From Trochalopteron elliotii (taxonomy: Eukaryota > Chordata > Aves > Passeriformes > Leiothrichidae), in NCBI GenBank assembly GCA_024734555.1, contig JANPWX010000162.1, positions 849,008 to 913,007 of the forward strand: DNA of 64,000 bases, given 5' to 3'. The notes beneath the pieces are model-generated. The model had not been told where the DNA came from, ran no database searches, and saw nothing but the letters and a program-made list of their open reading frames with translations. Below, piece by piece: positions 1 through 12,511 of this stretch. Within the stretch, counting starts at the first letter, position 1; every line of letters begins with the position of its first letter. The position numbers and the translations under genes were made by a program.

Positions 1-60
1 CCCATCTTAGTTGAAAATTGACTGTCAACAAAACTTGAGACATCTCTACTCTTTTCCAAG

Positions 61-1203
61 ATCGTAGAGCTGGAAGAGGAAAAGAAGGAGCTGGAAAAAC
101 AAGTGAGTGAAGAGAAAGCAAAATGTGAGGCTATTGAAAGGCAGGAAACTGAACGGCGAGAAATAGAAGAGAAGAAACACACTGAAGAGGTTCAGTTCCT
201 CAAACGGACAAACCAGCAGCTGAAGGTCAGTAAAAACCCAGAATTCCAAATACCTGTGGTGAAATGCTCATTAAAAAGCATTAAAGCCCTAGTAACACAA
301 CGCACCACTTAACATTTAATATTACCCAAGAACAACTGAGCAGGGACTGGATAATTATTTGTGCATGTGGCTTTGGGGAGAACAGAGCTTCTGCTCTGTA
401 CTTTGTTTTTAAAAGGAAAAGAATCCCACATCTTTTGAGTAAGGAAAGAATGTCACCCTGAACAGCATCAAATGTTTCTGGCTACAGCTGAAAACATTTC
501 CCTCAGAGCAAGCTGCTTTTTCCTGCAGATCCTACTTTCTAACTCACATTTTCAGGCTGCCCTGGAATGTTTCAGGACACAAAATCTTAGCTCAGATGTG
601 TGTTGCCCCTGAATCTGTTTCTTTCTTTAGGTACCTGTACTTGACCAGCTCTCTGTGCCACTGCTGTGGGTTACTGTGGTGGCTGCTCCCATCCATCCAC
701 TAACTGGTATCAAATTGTCTCAGTAATCACAAAACTTGCTGTTCCCAGCTACTCCTGTCCCAGAGACAGTCCATGTTCCAAATTTTGGAGAGCCAAATAC
801 TTAATTTAGCTCAGTCCAGCCTGAAATCAGAGAATTCAGACCACTGTTTCAACAGCTTTTATTTAATTTCCCCCTCGATGCTTCACATTCTAAACTGAGT
901 CCCTCATTGTACAACAGAGCCAAGGCCAGCTCTGTTCTCCTCAGAATGCAACAAGTGTGCATGCCAGGAACGACAAACTGATTTATAAAACATGTAGGAA
1001 TGGAATTGCTGGGGAACAAACCTGGCCTGACTCTCCTGGCAGCAGCACAGTGTCCCTCAGCTCCTTGCTGTGAACATCCAGCAGAAAATTTAGCCCTTCA
1101 CAGCACTGAGGGTTTATTTTTTAGGTTAGGGAATCTAATTTGTCTCACTGTCTCATTTGTTTTTCAGGCCCAACTTGAATGCCTCATTGCAGCAAAGAAT
1201 TAA
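61..1203 (+). CDS. DNALI1: DNALI1, axonemal dynein light intermediate chain 1 (3' part only; 2 exons)
   Basis: Two terminal coding exons are visible, at 61-225 and 1168-1203. The first follows a CTTTTCCAAG acceptor and encodes 55 residues from IVELEEEKK to KRTNQQLK, ending AAG|GTCAGT. The second follows TTTTTCAG, encodes AQLECLIAAKN and stops with TAA at 1201-1203. The frame is continuous across the intron. The charged, heptad-like E/K/R sequence is a coiled coil, and the ending FLKRTNQQLKAQLE is that of vertebrate DNALI1 (about 258 residues in human). The 66 residues here are therefore about the last quarter. In the family the protein (p28-like) is part of inner-arm dyneins in motile cilia and sperm flagella. 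The gene runs toward GNL2 tail to tail, as in human. Its 5' exons lie outside the window. Identification is secure; the upstream structure is not visible. Confidence 0.93.
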
Positions 1204-1488
1204 TTGTTTTGTTGTCCTCGAGGCAGGCTCAGAAGAGCTGTCAGAGCAAGAAGCTTGCAATTAGTGACAAAGATTTGTCTTCCTAAAATGATCTTGAGTT
1301 TTCACTTACCAGTAACAGCAGGCAGTGTAACTGTGTTCTTTCTTTCTCTCTTGAAGAGTTGAAATTCAAGAGCTTCATTAATTACTGCTCCCTCCTTCAG
1401 AGCCATCTCAGCAGTCAGCTCTTTGAACAGTGAACTTCTCTGGGATTTGCCTGTTGGTAACATGCTAATGGCCTTCAGAGCAATAACT

Positions 1489-1494
1489 AATAAA
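1489..1494 (+). promoter_or_regulatory. Poly(A) signal of DNALI1
   Basis: AATAAA lies about 290 bp downstream of the DNALI1 stop codon and is followed by T-rich sequence. It is the first canonical signal on the + strand after the stop, so the 3' UTR is inferred to end near 1510-1520. Confidence 0.6.
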
Positions 1495-1519
1495 CCTTTT
1501 TAAATGCAAGCATCTCTCT

Positions 1520-2150
1520 GACATTATTAGCTTGAAAATGTTGTAGAAAATTCAGAAACAATATAAAAGTGCCTACAAAAAAAGTAAGTCACATGCACCA
1601 AAAAAGAAATGGCAGCTCACTCTTGGACAGGTGTCTTGGGCTGTCAACTGTACATGGAAATCCCTTGTCAGAACATCAGCAGTAACTGAGCACAGGCGAC
1701 ACCAAAGCTCTGGGTGTGATTGTTTCTAGTGAAATGAAGAGGCACAATGGCAGTCACAGGTTCATTTCTCAGTGGAAGCCAATAAAATCCCTGCTTGAGG
1801 TACCTCTGTGAACAGCTGGTCACACAGCAAGTGAACACAGGGAAGAGAATTCCCTGTAGTCATGTGAAAACCCCCATAAATCCAGTTTCCAGAAAAAAAA
1901 CCCACCCAAACCCCACCACTGAGCAACACTGGGATAGCTGTGTTGGCTACTGCAGTGTTTGCTGGCCTAGGACAGCGATGTGGAAATACCATCAGCTCCA
2001 AGAGCACAAAGAACTTTCAGATGATGCAGAAACAAAGAGAGAGATGCTGCTGCTGGGGCCAGGACAGACCGGTCACACTGGGCTTTGAACAGGAACCGCA
2101 AGTTTTATAGTAAAAAAAGCCACCGCATACTAGAGCTGTTTTATGTAAAA
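1520..2150. other. Short convergent intergenic stretch between DNALI1 and GNL2
   Basis: About 0.6 kb between the two 3' ends. No coding exon or repeat family was recognised. A second + strand AATAAA occurs near 1782 and could be an alternative DNALI1 end. The short open frames on both strands here have no recognisable content. Confidence 0.5.
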
Positions 2151-2156
2151 TTTAAT
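2151..2156 (-). promoter_or_regulatory. Possible poly(A) signal of GNL2 (ATTAAA)
   Basis: On the minus strand ATTAAA begins about 12 bases after the GNL2 TAG stop. It is the common single-base variant of the canonical signal. I saw no minus-strand AATAAA between the stop and 1500. A 3' UTR this short is unusual, so the real cleavage site may use another signal. Confidence 0.35.
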
Positions 2157-2167
2157 AGAATAAGCAG

Positions 2168-5100
2168 CTATTGCTTATGTTTGTATTTTTTCTGCTTTGA
2201 TCTTTGTCCCTCCAAGCCAATTTTTTTCTTGTTCTTATTCTTATTTTTCACGTTGTGAGTTTCATAATACCGGACTCCGACTTTCTTGGAGCGCTGCTGC
2301 CTCTCGGCTCGTCTCCTCTGCAAACACAAAACACATTAGCAAATCCCCAGCATCCAGAGCCTCAGTGTCTGCAACTCCCCAATGGTCTTCACTTTGCATT
2401 CCACATGCGTTAAGTAAAAGAAATAATTTCAAACAAAATGTTACTGATGAGACTCTACATGGAACCCACCCCCCCTAAGCTCCACTTCAGTCTCTACAGA
2501 CTGTGCATAGTCAGGTAAGAGGGAGGTGATAGAAGTTGTCACAGAACATTTGTAACAGAATTCAGTTTTCATTCCCCTTCTGTTCATGCCCAAAGTCTCA
2601 AGGCTCTTTAGTAAGAACAGGCTCTTTAGTGGTATCACCAAGGATAAAAAAGCCAGCTTATTTCCTTGCTCAGCTGTACTATAGGAAAGCACACTTACCT
2701 CTTTGGATGTGAGTTTCTTACAAGGCTTTTTACCCAACTGGTCATCATCATCATCATCTTCCTCTTCTCTCCTCTTTCTTTTCATCTCTCTACTGCCTGC
2801 AAACAGCAGAGATTATGCACGTGGTATTTTCCAGAACACTCATTTGTTTGAAGTACTTCAGGCTAAGGGAAATCATCTCAACTCCTTGAGCAACAAATTC
2901 CCTTGGCTGTATTTAAGAGCTTCTACCAAAACAACATGAATGTTCCTCACAAGGGAATCACAGCTATTACTGTGAAAACTGCTCTCAAGAAGCAGGTTGC
3001 TCCAGCCCCATTCAAGTCCAGGAGAATTCCACAGTCCTGTCAGGACAGGGCTCTCCCACCTGACTGTGCTTTTGCTCAAACTGATTACAACAACTTGAAG
3101 CAATAAAAACGTATAGCCTGAAGTATTTCTGCTTTTATAACACCCTAAACCCAATCCACTCCTTTCTATAACACCCCAGGGAAGGGGAGCTGCTCTGGCT
3201 GCAGCCTGCCTGGAGCCCAGGAACCCAACATTTGCCTTCACTGTATCCTCCCTCACTGAGAGGGACCCCTCCCATCACACAGCTGCTCTATAGGAAGGCT
3301 ACACTGGATTAGCAGCAGCCCCTGGCTCAGCTAAAGGGAGATTTAAGCAGTTTTAGGGAAAAAGAATTTGCACAGGATCCAGTGGATGCTTCTCCCCTAA
3401 TGCCATTTTTTTCTCTGGCTCACACGATTTCCAAATGTAAATTAAGAACATCTAGCAATTTTGTTTTACCTCTGTCTTCAGTTTCTTTGGGTTCTTCAGC
3501 CTTCTGGATGGATTTTGCAAACACTTTGTCACTCAGTCCCTTGGGGATTCTATGAAAGATAAAACCAGCAATAAAAGATTGTTGTTACACAAACAGTGAC
3601 CACCTCTGAGAAGCCATCAGACTCCAGCAGATCCCAGTTCCCTGTCAGCATCAAAGCCAGTCTTTGCACCAGAATATTGCAATACCCTTGTTGCTGGAGT
3701 TACTGTGCTTTGTGTGCTATATGAGAGAGAAAACACAGCACTTAAACCTTGAAATCTCAGTCCTCACAAAGCTGGTGGGTGAGCTTTGCTAAAACTGGGC
3801 CTGCTCTATGAGCCAGGATTCACTGCACATGCAGGAACACCCAGGGATATCCAGCCTTGGAATTACCCCCCATCAAGGAGAGATCCAAGGATTCAATACT
3901 GCTGCCCAGAAAACCAAGATAATGGTAACTCTAATCCACAGTTTAAGAGGCAGCTTTCCAAAAGTGAGAAAATTTTTAATTTGCTGGTAAATAGCAGCTC
4001 TTGGAATAATCTTTCAAAAACAAACTGCTACTTGGCCCAATTTCCAACCCTTAGAGCTAAGCCAGATAAGCTGTGGCAACTTGTGTGTGGCAGCATGGGG
4101 GAACTTGTCAAGCAAGTCAGAAATGGAGTCAAACTACATCAACCCTTTTTCCCCCTCCAGTGTATTGGACAGATTCAGGTACCTTATTGCTGAGAATCTC
4201 TTGGCCTTGGCTTTATCCAAAAACTTTTTGTATTTTGCAATCTTGTCCTCCAAAGCCTTAAGAACTGCTTTAGAGCTCTCCTGGGCACCTGGTGCAGCCA
4301 CCTGCAATTCCTCCTTTCCCAGATCCTGATGTTGCTCATTCTCCTCATTCTCCTCCTCCTCCTCTTCCTCCTCCTCCTCCTGCTCCTCCTCTCCAAAGGA
4401 ATCATCAAAACCTGTGTCTGTGTCATCAGAATCTGGCACATCCACAGGAACCAGGTCTTCTTCTGAGAACTGAGGTGCCACGTTAATCCTGCCAAAGTTC
4501 TGCCGGACCTGGGACATGAGCTGCCTGATTTCAGTGTTTGTGTTGTTCTCCTCTTCTGCTGGCTCCACACCTCTTGCCACCATCTCAGAGACTTTCTCCT
4601 CAGTATTATCTTGGATGGATGTCACAGATGTTTCCAACACTGGGGGCTACAAGGAAGAGCAGGATATATCATCCCCAAAGTCTGTCCCACCATTTCCAGG
4701 AACAACTTCTATTTTCTCTCTTTGGAAAAAGCCTAAGATGACAACATGATTACTGACATTTCTGGTAGTCAGTAATGACTCAGACATCTCAGTAAAGAGC
4801 ACTGCCACCTGGTCCTCACCAAATTCAGGTGTCACCTGAAGGAACATGCTTGGGCAGAGGCCAGGACGTGCACTGCCCAAGTCTCATGGCACTCTGGGAA
4901 GGGCAGCAGTGAATACCATTAGGAAAATCAAACATGTGGGAAGAGGAGGCACAAGCATCACGTTCTTACCTGGGCACCTGGCTGACCTGGGGCTTCATTC
5001 GGTGCATTTGGTGGCTTCACAAAGAAAGGGATTCTGCCCCTCTGCCAGTCATTGAGAACCATCTTGCTCACAGTCTGCAAGTCAGGCTCACCACCCTGAG

Positions 5101-8100
5101 AAAAAACAGGATCAGTTTATGTCCATGTTTGCAGGGCACACAGCCCTCCTATGCCCTGTAAGCAACAGAAACATTGCCATTTCCCATGCTCAGAACAGAC
5201 CACACGCTCTTCCAGCCCACAAATGCAGGAAGCTGTTGCACCTTTAGCAATTTTCCAGTCCTAGCAGCAAGTTTCTCAAGGAAGTCTTCTGCATCTGTCC
5301 AGCAATCAATTTTGTAAGTCTTCCTGATGTACTCTGCTTTGGCTCTTTCCAGCACAGCAATGATATGGTCTTCAGGGCTCCTAATCTTTTCAACTTGAAC
5401 CTGGAAAAGCACAGAAGAGGATCACAGAAGAGGATCAACCCTCTGAGACCATCACAGTGACAACAAGCAAAGCTTTCCAGCACCCAGTGCAGATACATAC
5501 CACTCCCTTCAGCACAATGTCTGTCTCTGAGTCTCCTGATGGATAAACCACCCCGGGGCAGTCGATGAGAAAAATCCGCCGCATCAGGGTGATGTACTGC
5601 CACACCTGCAAGAGACCAGCAGCTCCCATCAGCACCTTCCACACACTCCAGTCCTTGTTTAAAGGAGAGACCAGCAGCTCCCATCAGCACCTTCCACACA
5701 CTCCAGTCCTTGTTTAATAGAGAGATCAGCAGCTCCCCATCAGCACCTTCCACACACTCCAGTCCTTGTTTAAAGCAGAGATCAGCAGCTCCCCATCAGC
5801 ACCTTCCACAGTCCTTGTTTAACAGAGAGACCAGCAGCTCCCCATCAGCACCTTCCACACAGTTTTTGTTTAAAGGAGAGATCAGCAGCTCCCCATCAGC
5901 ACCTTCCACACAGTTTTTGTTTAAAGGAGAGATCAGCAGCTCCCCATGAGCACCTTCCACAGTCCTTGTTTAAAGGAGAGATCAGCAGCTCCCATCAGCA
6001 CCTTCCACACAGTTCTTGTTTAATTTTTGAAGCTCAGAGTCATAAAAATGGGGCCTGACCCAGCATTTGGATCAGGAGAGCACAGACAGAGTGCAAGGGC
6101 AGCTGAGCATTCCCATCACAGCCCTCCAGTACAGCAGAGTGGGAATTTGGGAATGCTGCCAGAGCAGGGCCTCAGAGCAGGGACTGTCCCTTAGCCCTCC
6201 TCAGGGTCACACAGCCTGTGCAGGTCAGTGCAGAACTGACAAGGCCATTAGGCTGATATCCATGAATTCTGCCTTTGACCACATTTGTATCTTTAGCACA
6301 GGGATGTTCCTACCTTTGTCTCCCCTGCAATGGGGGCCACACTGCAGACCTTCTTGGACCGTAGGGTATTGATCACTGAGCTCTTGCCAACGTTGGGGTA
6401 ACCAATGAATCCCACACTGATCTGCTTCTTGTCAGAGTGTAACTGGTGAGAAATAACACGTTGTTTTACACCTTGGAGTGAGGGACAGAATTATCACTGC
6501 AGTCCTGAACCCACAAATGCTAACAAAGCAAAAGACCAAGCACAGTAACCTCCCAAAACACACCACAGATCCCCAGAATTGTTCTGTACCTTTCCAAACT
6601 GCCTCAGGAGCTGTATGAAGGCACCTTTGCCAAATGGGTTTGTGAGGCTGGCGTGGAAAGCAAGTGTTGGATACTCCTGGGAAAGGACAGCAACCCAGCG
6701 CTTCTGGAGAGGCAAAGGGGACTGGGTTAGAGACCCAGGGCTGGAGAGTGACACTCTGTGCCCAGAGAGCAGCACACAGCATCTGCACTGGGCTCACAAC
6801 TGCAGCTGGCCATGAGCATTGCTAGGGAAGAACCTTTGAAGCACTTCCCCAACCCAAGAGCTAAAAGCACTGAGTATTGTTTGTATAAAAGACAAACAAT
6901 TTCCCAAAAACGCCTTCACTGCTAGCTAAAACTCATTAGTTTAATGACATAAAGCAAACCAGCTGGGGTGGATATGGATCCTAGGCAGACTAACATTTAG
7001 CACACTCTCGAGACAACAGCTGAACTGTTAAATCCAGACAGAGGAAGTAGGGAATTTGTGGCTGGCGTGCGTTGCTCAACTTGGCCAAACTTGGACAGAT
7101 TTACATGGTAATTGTTACTTTTACTGCAGGCAAGCAGACAACTCCCAGCACCCCAGTTGCAGTTCAGCCTTCCAGAGCAGCATGGGGACTGGCACGGAGC
7201 TACAGCACAGCCACAACAGGAACAAAGAAGGTCCTCAGAACAACAGGCAGGACTGTGCTTACAGTGACCCAGGTAGGAACGAGATCACATTTGTTCAGGA
7301 CAAAAATGAGATGTTTCCAGTGCTTCTCCTTTTTAATGTAGGATTCCACATGAGGGGAGCGAGTGCCCATGGGGTCCCGGGCATCAAGAACTTGAACAAC
7401 AACATCTGATGAGTCAATCACCTGAAAAATAATAATAAAAAAAAATCACACAGAAGTAAAGGACTTCGCAGAAAGCAAGATATCTGTACCTGCCAAATGA
7501 AAACTAGTCGTATTTGAAACCACATCATTCATTTAAAAAACCTTGTATCCTTCACAAACTGCTATTTCCCCACAGACTAGTGAAGTTCAGACTAACATCC
7601 ATTGATGCTCTACTCTCTCCTCTCCTAAATCCCCTCCAAATTCAGCCTGGACAGCTGAAAGGCTTTTACCTGTTCTTATGCACCAGGGAAAGCAAACACT
7701 ACACCCAAATGGGAAAACTAAAGTGCTGCAGCACACAAAGCCCCAGTGTTCATCAGCAACAACTCCCTTCTACCATTTCATAATGGATCAGAGTATAAAG
7801 GATGTTTTCTGGACCAATATGAAACACACAACCAAGCAGGAACCTGCTGTTAGTCCACGAAGCAGCTACAGCAGGGAGCTGTCATTTTACGACTTGCTTC
7901 AAGCCAAGTGAATTTGTTTCACAGCTTTTTCCTGAAGTTTTGGCAGCCTCTTACTGAAATCTGTTTTGCTCAGGCATTCCCAGTGCTTTTCGATCCAAAT
8001 GAAAAGGTTTTAAGCTACATTCAGAAATTCAGAGCAAAAGGCCAAGCAATTTCACACCTAAGAGTCACTGAGAGCACACAGACTGCTCGTACCACCCCAA

Positions 8101-11100
8101 TTCACTCCGTCTCCATTTCTCTGGCAGCTTTGGTGGCTCATGGAGAATTGAGGGTCAGAGCTCTCCCAAGCTGACCCCATCAACATGCCAGATGTTTTTA
8201 GCCTAAAGAAACTTAAGAGAACATGATTCTTTTACTTGTGGTGAAGGCCCAGGAATTCAAGAGAATCTTAAACCTTCACTCTGCCAGTCCTCATCTAGAT
8301 CGTGTACTTTAAGAATGTTTGTTCCTGTAGGACAAGAGCTCAAGAATCAAGCTCAGTCAGGCAGAGATTTGGAAATTAAAATCTGCTTTTTTTGAGTTTT
8401 TCTCATTGTTGCTGTACAGGATTTCAATGCTGTGCTGAAGCTCCTAACTGTGTAAAGGCTGACAGATGTGAATTCCTGCAGCAAATTCCAAGTGCCATTT
8501 ACCTTGTAGAGCTCACCCCAGATTCTTTTGGACTGTCCTTTCTTAAAGATTTCCTCTTGTGCTTCATTCCTAGAAGACATCACCAGAAACATCAACAACC
8601 ACAGATACAGGGTCAGATCTTCTCTTCTCTTAAGCAATTTACAGACAAAAGAGGGGACAAAGCCCAAGCAATAGCTGGCATTTAGCCAAATCCCAAATTC
8701 AGTTAATCTCCTTTTCCTTCCTCCTCACACAGAAACAGCATTGATGGAGGTACCAGGTACTTCTTTAAAAACAAGGCTGGCTTTTCATACATGTAAACAA
8801 TGAACCATTTTTCCTTTCCAGTCACCTTACACCCGTGTCCTCTGTCACCAGGTCTCGGTCCTTGCCCTGGTCATAAGACTCTGTCGAGGCCTCAGCATTC
8901 TCCACCAGAGATTGCACATCACTTGCAGACAGATTTGGTCTTTTCCTTTGTGATTTGGGGCCAAACGTTGTTTCAAATGTTTCTGTGTCAAGAATGTGAA
9001 CTCTGGAGGTCTGAGGAAAAACAGGTTGGTATAAAAAAAAACAACCCCAAGCACCATTTTTTATCCCATCTCTCGTGACAAGCAGGGAAGGAGCCCCAAG
9101 TTCAACACAGCCTGTGACAAGTGACAGGCACTTCCCTAACAATGTTTGAGTTTTCCAGCTCAAGCTTTGAGAAACACAAGAGTGGGTATTTAATAAGCAA
9201 CAAAACATCCTGCACTTGCCAATGAACCATGCTTCAGTTCTTCCACCATAAATGGTGTCAAAAGCAATTACAGGCACCGTGATGAAAATTCAGCTGCTAT
9301 CTTTGATCATTTCTTGTTTTTCTAACAAGAGCACAAATCTCGCCAAATTCTCAGATTTTTGTCAGGAATAATTACAATCAAAACTGTGGATTTTAAAGCT
9401 TGCAATGAAAGCCAGCTTGTCTTGGAACAGCAAACAATCCATGGCTGAAAGCAGCAATTTGTTTTTGTAATGCACGTTTTAACACGACTTTTCCCCTAAT
9501 TCAAACAACGTTCTTATGACATGAACTTAGAAAGTTTCCATATGACAAAACAGCTACCAACAGTCCAAAATAATGGTTTAGACACGGTGAAAAAAAATGG
9601 CAATAACTAAAACTTGATGAGAGATGTACTAGAGATGAAGGCTGAATGAACAAGAATTTCTGATGTGGGATAGAACACACGTATTTGAGTTCAAATTCAT
9701 CATGTGAGTGTCTGCAGGGTGAAGCAGCTTCAAGAAAGACCCAAGGGCTGTTAGAGGAATTGGAACATCAGCTGGCACACTAACCTACCTAAATCAGATC
9801 ATAATATGATAGTAGTATAATCTATCCTAGAATCACAACAGGCTTTGGGCTGGAAGAGACCTTAAAACCACCCAGTGCCACCCTGTGCCATGGGCAGGGA
9901 CACCTTCTACTATTCCAGGCTGCTCCAAGCCCTGTCCAGCCTGGCCTTGGACACTTCCAGGGATGGGGCAGCCACAGTTTCTCTGGGCACCCTGTGCCAG
10001 GGCCTCACCACCCTCACAGGAAAGAATTTTTGGGCTGATTTCCTGTTGGAAAATGAGATTTTTTTATTAAATAATGCACCTTTATTTGCCCTCACACTTG
10101 ATGCCCACAGTGACAGGGAATCAGAACCATCCTTCCCCAAGGAATCTACTACAGCTGCCCTACCCAAGGCTTCCAGAGCCCAGTATTTCCCCAGAGTGAG
10201 CAGGGAGAGCACAAGTGTCCCCAGGTAAATCAGTGTGTGCACAGACCTGCTCAGCCAGGGATACCCACATGTGGTTTGATCCTGTCATAGAACAGGGACA
10301 TGGGCAACTTCTTCTGCTTCATGACCACCCTGTAAGGATCCTTCATCACAGTCTCCATCTCCTCCTGGAACTTCTGCAGGGATGATTGCTTGATCACACG
10401 AGTATTTCCTGGGTGTGAAAAACAAACACTGCACCTGGTCATTTCTGATCTCAGCTGCTCCAGGTGGGAGCACCAATAAAACATGAACTTCCCATCTGGG
10501 AAAAAAAAATACCAGTGACAAACCCAAAGGGTTTTACTTGTGACCAAGCCCAAATAGGCAGCCAATGCCTTTCTTTCCCACCATTTATAGGAAATTTTAA
10601 AAGCATCTGTAGGACACTTAACATGGGCAAACCATGGGGAACAGCCACAGGAGCCAAATAACCTCCCTTAGGGGAGTGTGTGCACAGCAAACCCCCAAAG
10701 CACAGGTACAGGAAAGGGGTGACTCAGGATTTTAGCTTTTATATTTTTCACATATTTAGAATCCTGAAATTCTTCAGTGTAGAGCTCTAAACTCCACACA
10801 CAGTGTGAGCTGCTGCTTCCCCATTTTGGGCAGACACAACAATTCCTCTCCAGGCCTGGCAATCAAGGACACCTCACTGCCTCAGGCCCTGAGAGATGGA
10901 AACAAAAGTGAGTTGGGGGCAGCAAACTTGGGGTAAATGACTTCATTACCTGAAGCTGTAATTGGAAGATCAACCCCCAAACAGACCAAACTAACAAAAG
11001 TGTGAAAACCCCTGACCCATCATCCATGTTGGGTGTAGTCCCTGATGGGTTTGGTCTGCCTGAAATGTACCTGAAGGCCCTTCAATAAACAAAACTGCTT

Positions 11101-12511
11101 TTTAGTCCCTTAATTTTGGCCTCTGTTTTTAGGTAGCCCAACAAGGGATCAACAACAGCAGGGGTCCCTCACCTGTCCCACACAGCTCTCAGGCCACCAT
11201 TCTCAAACAAACTCCTTTCAACACACAAAGTTCAATAGTTTTGAAGCTTGCTGACTCTGGAAGTTGGACAAAACTCACCAAACCATTTGATATTTGGTTC
11301 CACTCTTGCCACGGTGCCTGGTGCCACAGTTGACTGATACTGCAGAGGTTTGATCACTTTGCCACGTTTGTTCCTAAGGGACAAATGAAGCCATGTCAGG
11401 GCACAAAGGGCAGCACTGACCTCTCCAGCCCCTGTGTGTCCCAGGCCAGGAGCAGAGACACAAAATGCAGAGAGACCCTTCACCTGCAGCTGGTGCTTTC
11501 CACGAGGGTGAGTTAATCCAACCCTGAGGAGCAGCAATGGCAGTCACAGCCCTTGGTCTCACCCCAGCCTGGCCAGACCCTCCCTGCAGCTGCTTGTGTC
11601 AGCCCAGGAAGGGCTCATGGGGCTGCAAAAAGCATCAAGGACCTTTTGTTTCCTTTTCTGTTTGTTTTCTAGCAAATCCCACTGTGTTCCCTCACAAAGC
11701 CTTTCAAGCAGTTCTGCCCACCAGCTCTGCAGGACTCACCCACACAGGATTCAGAGGATGAGACCTGGTTTGAATTCAGCAATATTTCAAAATCCCTCCT
11801 CCCTGTCTGCTCTCCAAACCCGGGAAATTTGGCAAAACAACCCAAACATGCTGACGTGAGTCAGGACTCTCAGAACTGCCATGGCACAGACATTGTTGGT
11901 GCTGCTCCCCTGCCAGTGATCCCTGACTGTGGCACAGATGGGAACAGGGGGACTCTGAAGATGCTGAGGAGAGCTGAAACTCTTCAGGTATTTTGGGGGC
12001 AGCTTTGGAGCTGTGCTGCTGTGGGGAACTCGGGAATTCTGTGTGGTTTGGGTCTCATGACACTCCACGCAGAGGCAGCAAGTGTTTCCCAGCTGTATCC
12101 CCGGCACATCGCTGGGCTGCTCAGAGCTCGGGATCAGCCCTGGGATCGGGCTCCGCAGCTCACAGGGTTACAGAGCACACGGCGGAGTGACACCGTGCCA
12201 GGACCGAGGCGTTTTGTCGCCTGTCCCCGGCGCGGCCCCGCCCGGCCGATCCCGGGAACGCGGCCAGGCCACGACGGCGCTCACCTGCGCTCCTTCTGCC
12301 GGTACATGTTGAGGCGCCGGATGGTCGCTCGGTCCCGCATGTTGTTCCCTCCCTCGCCCCCGATGCGATCTGCGGAGACAAGAGAACATCAACCTCGGCC
12401 CAGCCCGGACCGGTCCAGCCCGGCTGGACCCACGGCCCCGCTCGTACCGGGATTGGTGCTGGCGCGGGAGGGGTTGATGGTGCAGCGGCCCTTGTAGCGC
12501 GGCTTCACCAT
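2168..12511 (-). CDS. GNL2: GNL2 (NGP-1/Nog2), nucleolar GTP-binding protein 2, complete, 16 coding exons
   Basis: Coding exons in transcript order: 12448-12511, 12285-12369, 11279-11373, 10269-10408, 8826-9010, 8503-8569, 7263-7421, 6590-6703, 6314-6442, 5501-5605, 5242-5400, 4970-5095, 4183-4646, 3470-3549, 2699-2796, 2168-2317. They join in frame to 2220 nt, 739 residues (human 731). The ATG sits in GCACCATGG. An N-terminal NGP1NT-type domain (MVKPRYKGR...) precedes a circularly permuted GTPase: DARDP 225-229, G4 NKCD 255-258, G1 GYPNVGKS 317-324, GETK 343-346, G3 DCPG 361-364. An acidic Glu run lies in exon 13, and a Lys/Arg-rich tail (RYYETHNVK...) closes the protein. The family acts in the nucleolus and nucleoplasm as an assembly GTPase of the pre-60S ribosome. 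Odd point: exon 11 ends AAG|GTGCAA, a weak donor, yet it joins GKLLK to GGEPD as in human. Boundaries were read by eye from splice signals and phase. Confidence 0.97.
5611..6024. repeat. Intronic minisatellite in GNL2 intron 9, about 8 copies of 49-56 bp
   Basis: Eight direct copies, each beginning AGAGA(C/T)CAGCAGCTCCC and ending TTGTTTAAAGG or a close variant. Copies differ mainly by a short deletion around CCACACACTCCAGTCC and by a few substitutions. The array starts about 5 bp upstream (in transcript sense) of the GNL2 exon 10 acceptor, so the first copy supplies that acceptor's pyrimidine-rich tract. Confidence 0.93.
9829..10034 (-). mobile_element. CR1 LINE, 3'-end fragment, in GNL2 intron 4
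   Basis: The + strand shows the reverse complement of the well-known avian CR1 3' end: AGAATCACA, then GGGCTGGAAGAGACCTTA, CCATGGGCAGGGACACCTTC, ACACTTCCAGGGATGGGGCA and CTCACCACCCTCACAG. Only about 200 bp of the 3' part is present, typical of 5'-truncated avian CR1 copies. It lies between GNL2 exons 5 and 4 and contains no complete reverse-transcriptase frame. Confidence 0.82.
10935..11151 (+). mobile_element. 5'-truncated endogenous-retrovirus LTR fragment in GNL2 intron 3
   Basis: It resembles the better preserved LTR at 19934-20391. Shared blocks are GACTTCAT-ACCTGAAGCTGT, AATTGGA, ACAAAAGTGTGA, then CCTTCAATAAA (poly(A) signal at 11084-11089), a CTCTGTTTTTAGGTAGCCC-like block and an ending GGGATCA. 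The U3 5' part is missing or too diverged to see. It lies antisense to GNL2, and no viral coding sequence adjoins it. The retroviral assignment rests on layout and on similarity between the two copies. Confidence 0.6.

Noticed and set aside
1000..1203. A 67-codon + strand frame as an independent small gene
   Set aside because: Its 3' end is the last DNALI1 exon; the rest is intron read through.
4647..4880. A minus-strand frame continuous with GNL2 exon 13
   Set aside because: It is intron 12. The exon starts at CTTGTAG|CCCCCAGTG, and exon 12 to 13 joins in phase 0 without it.
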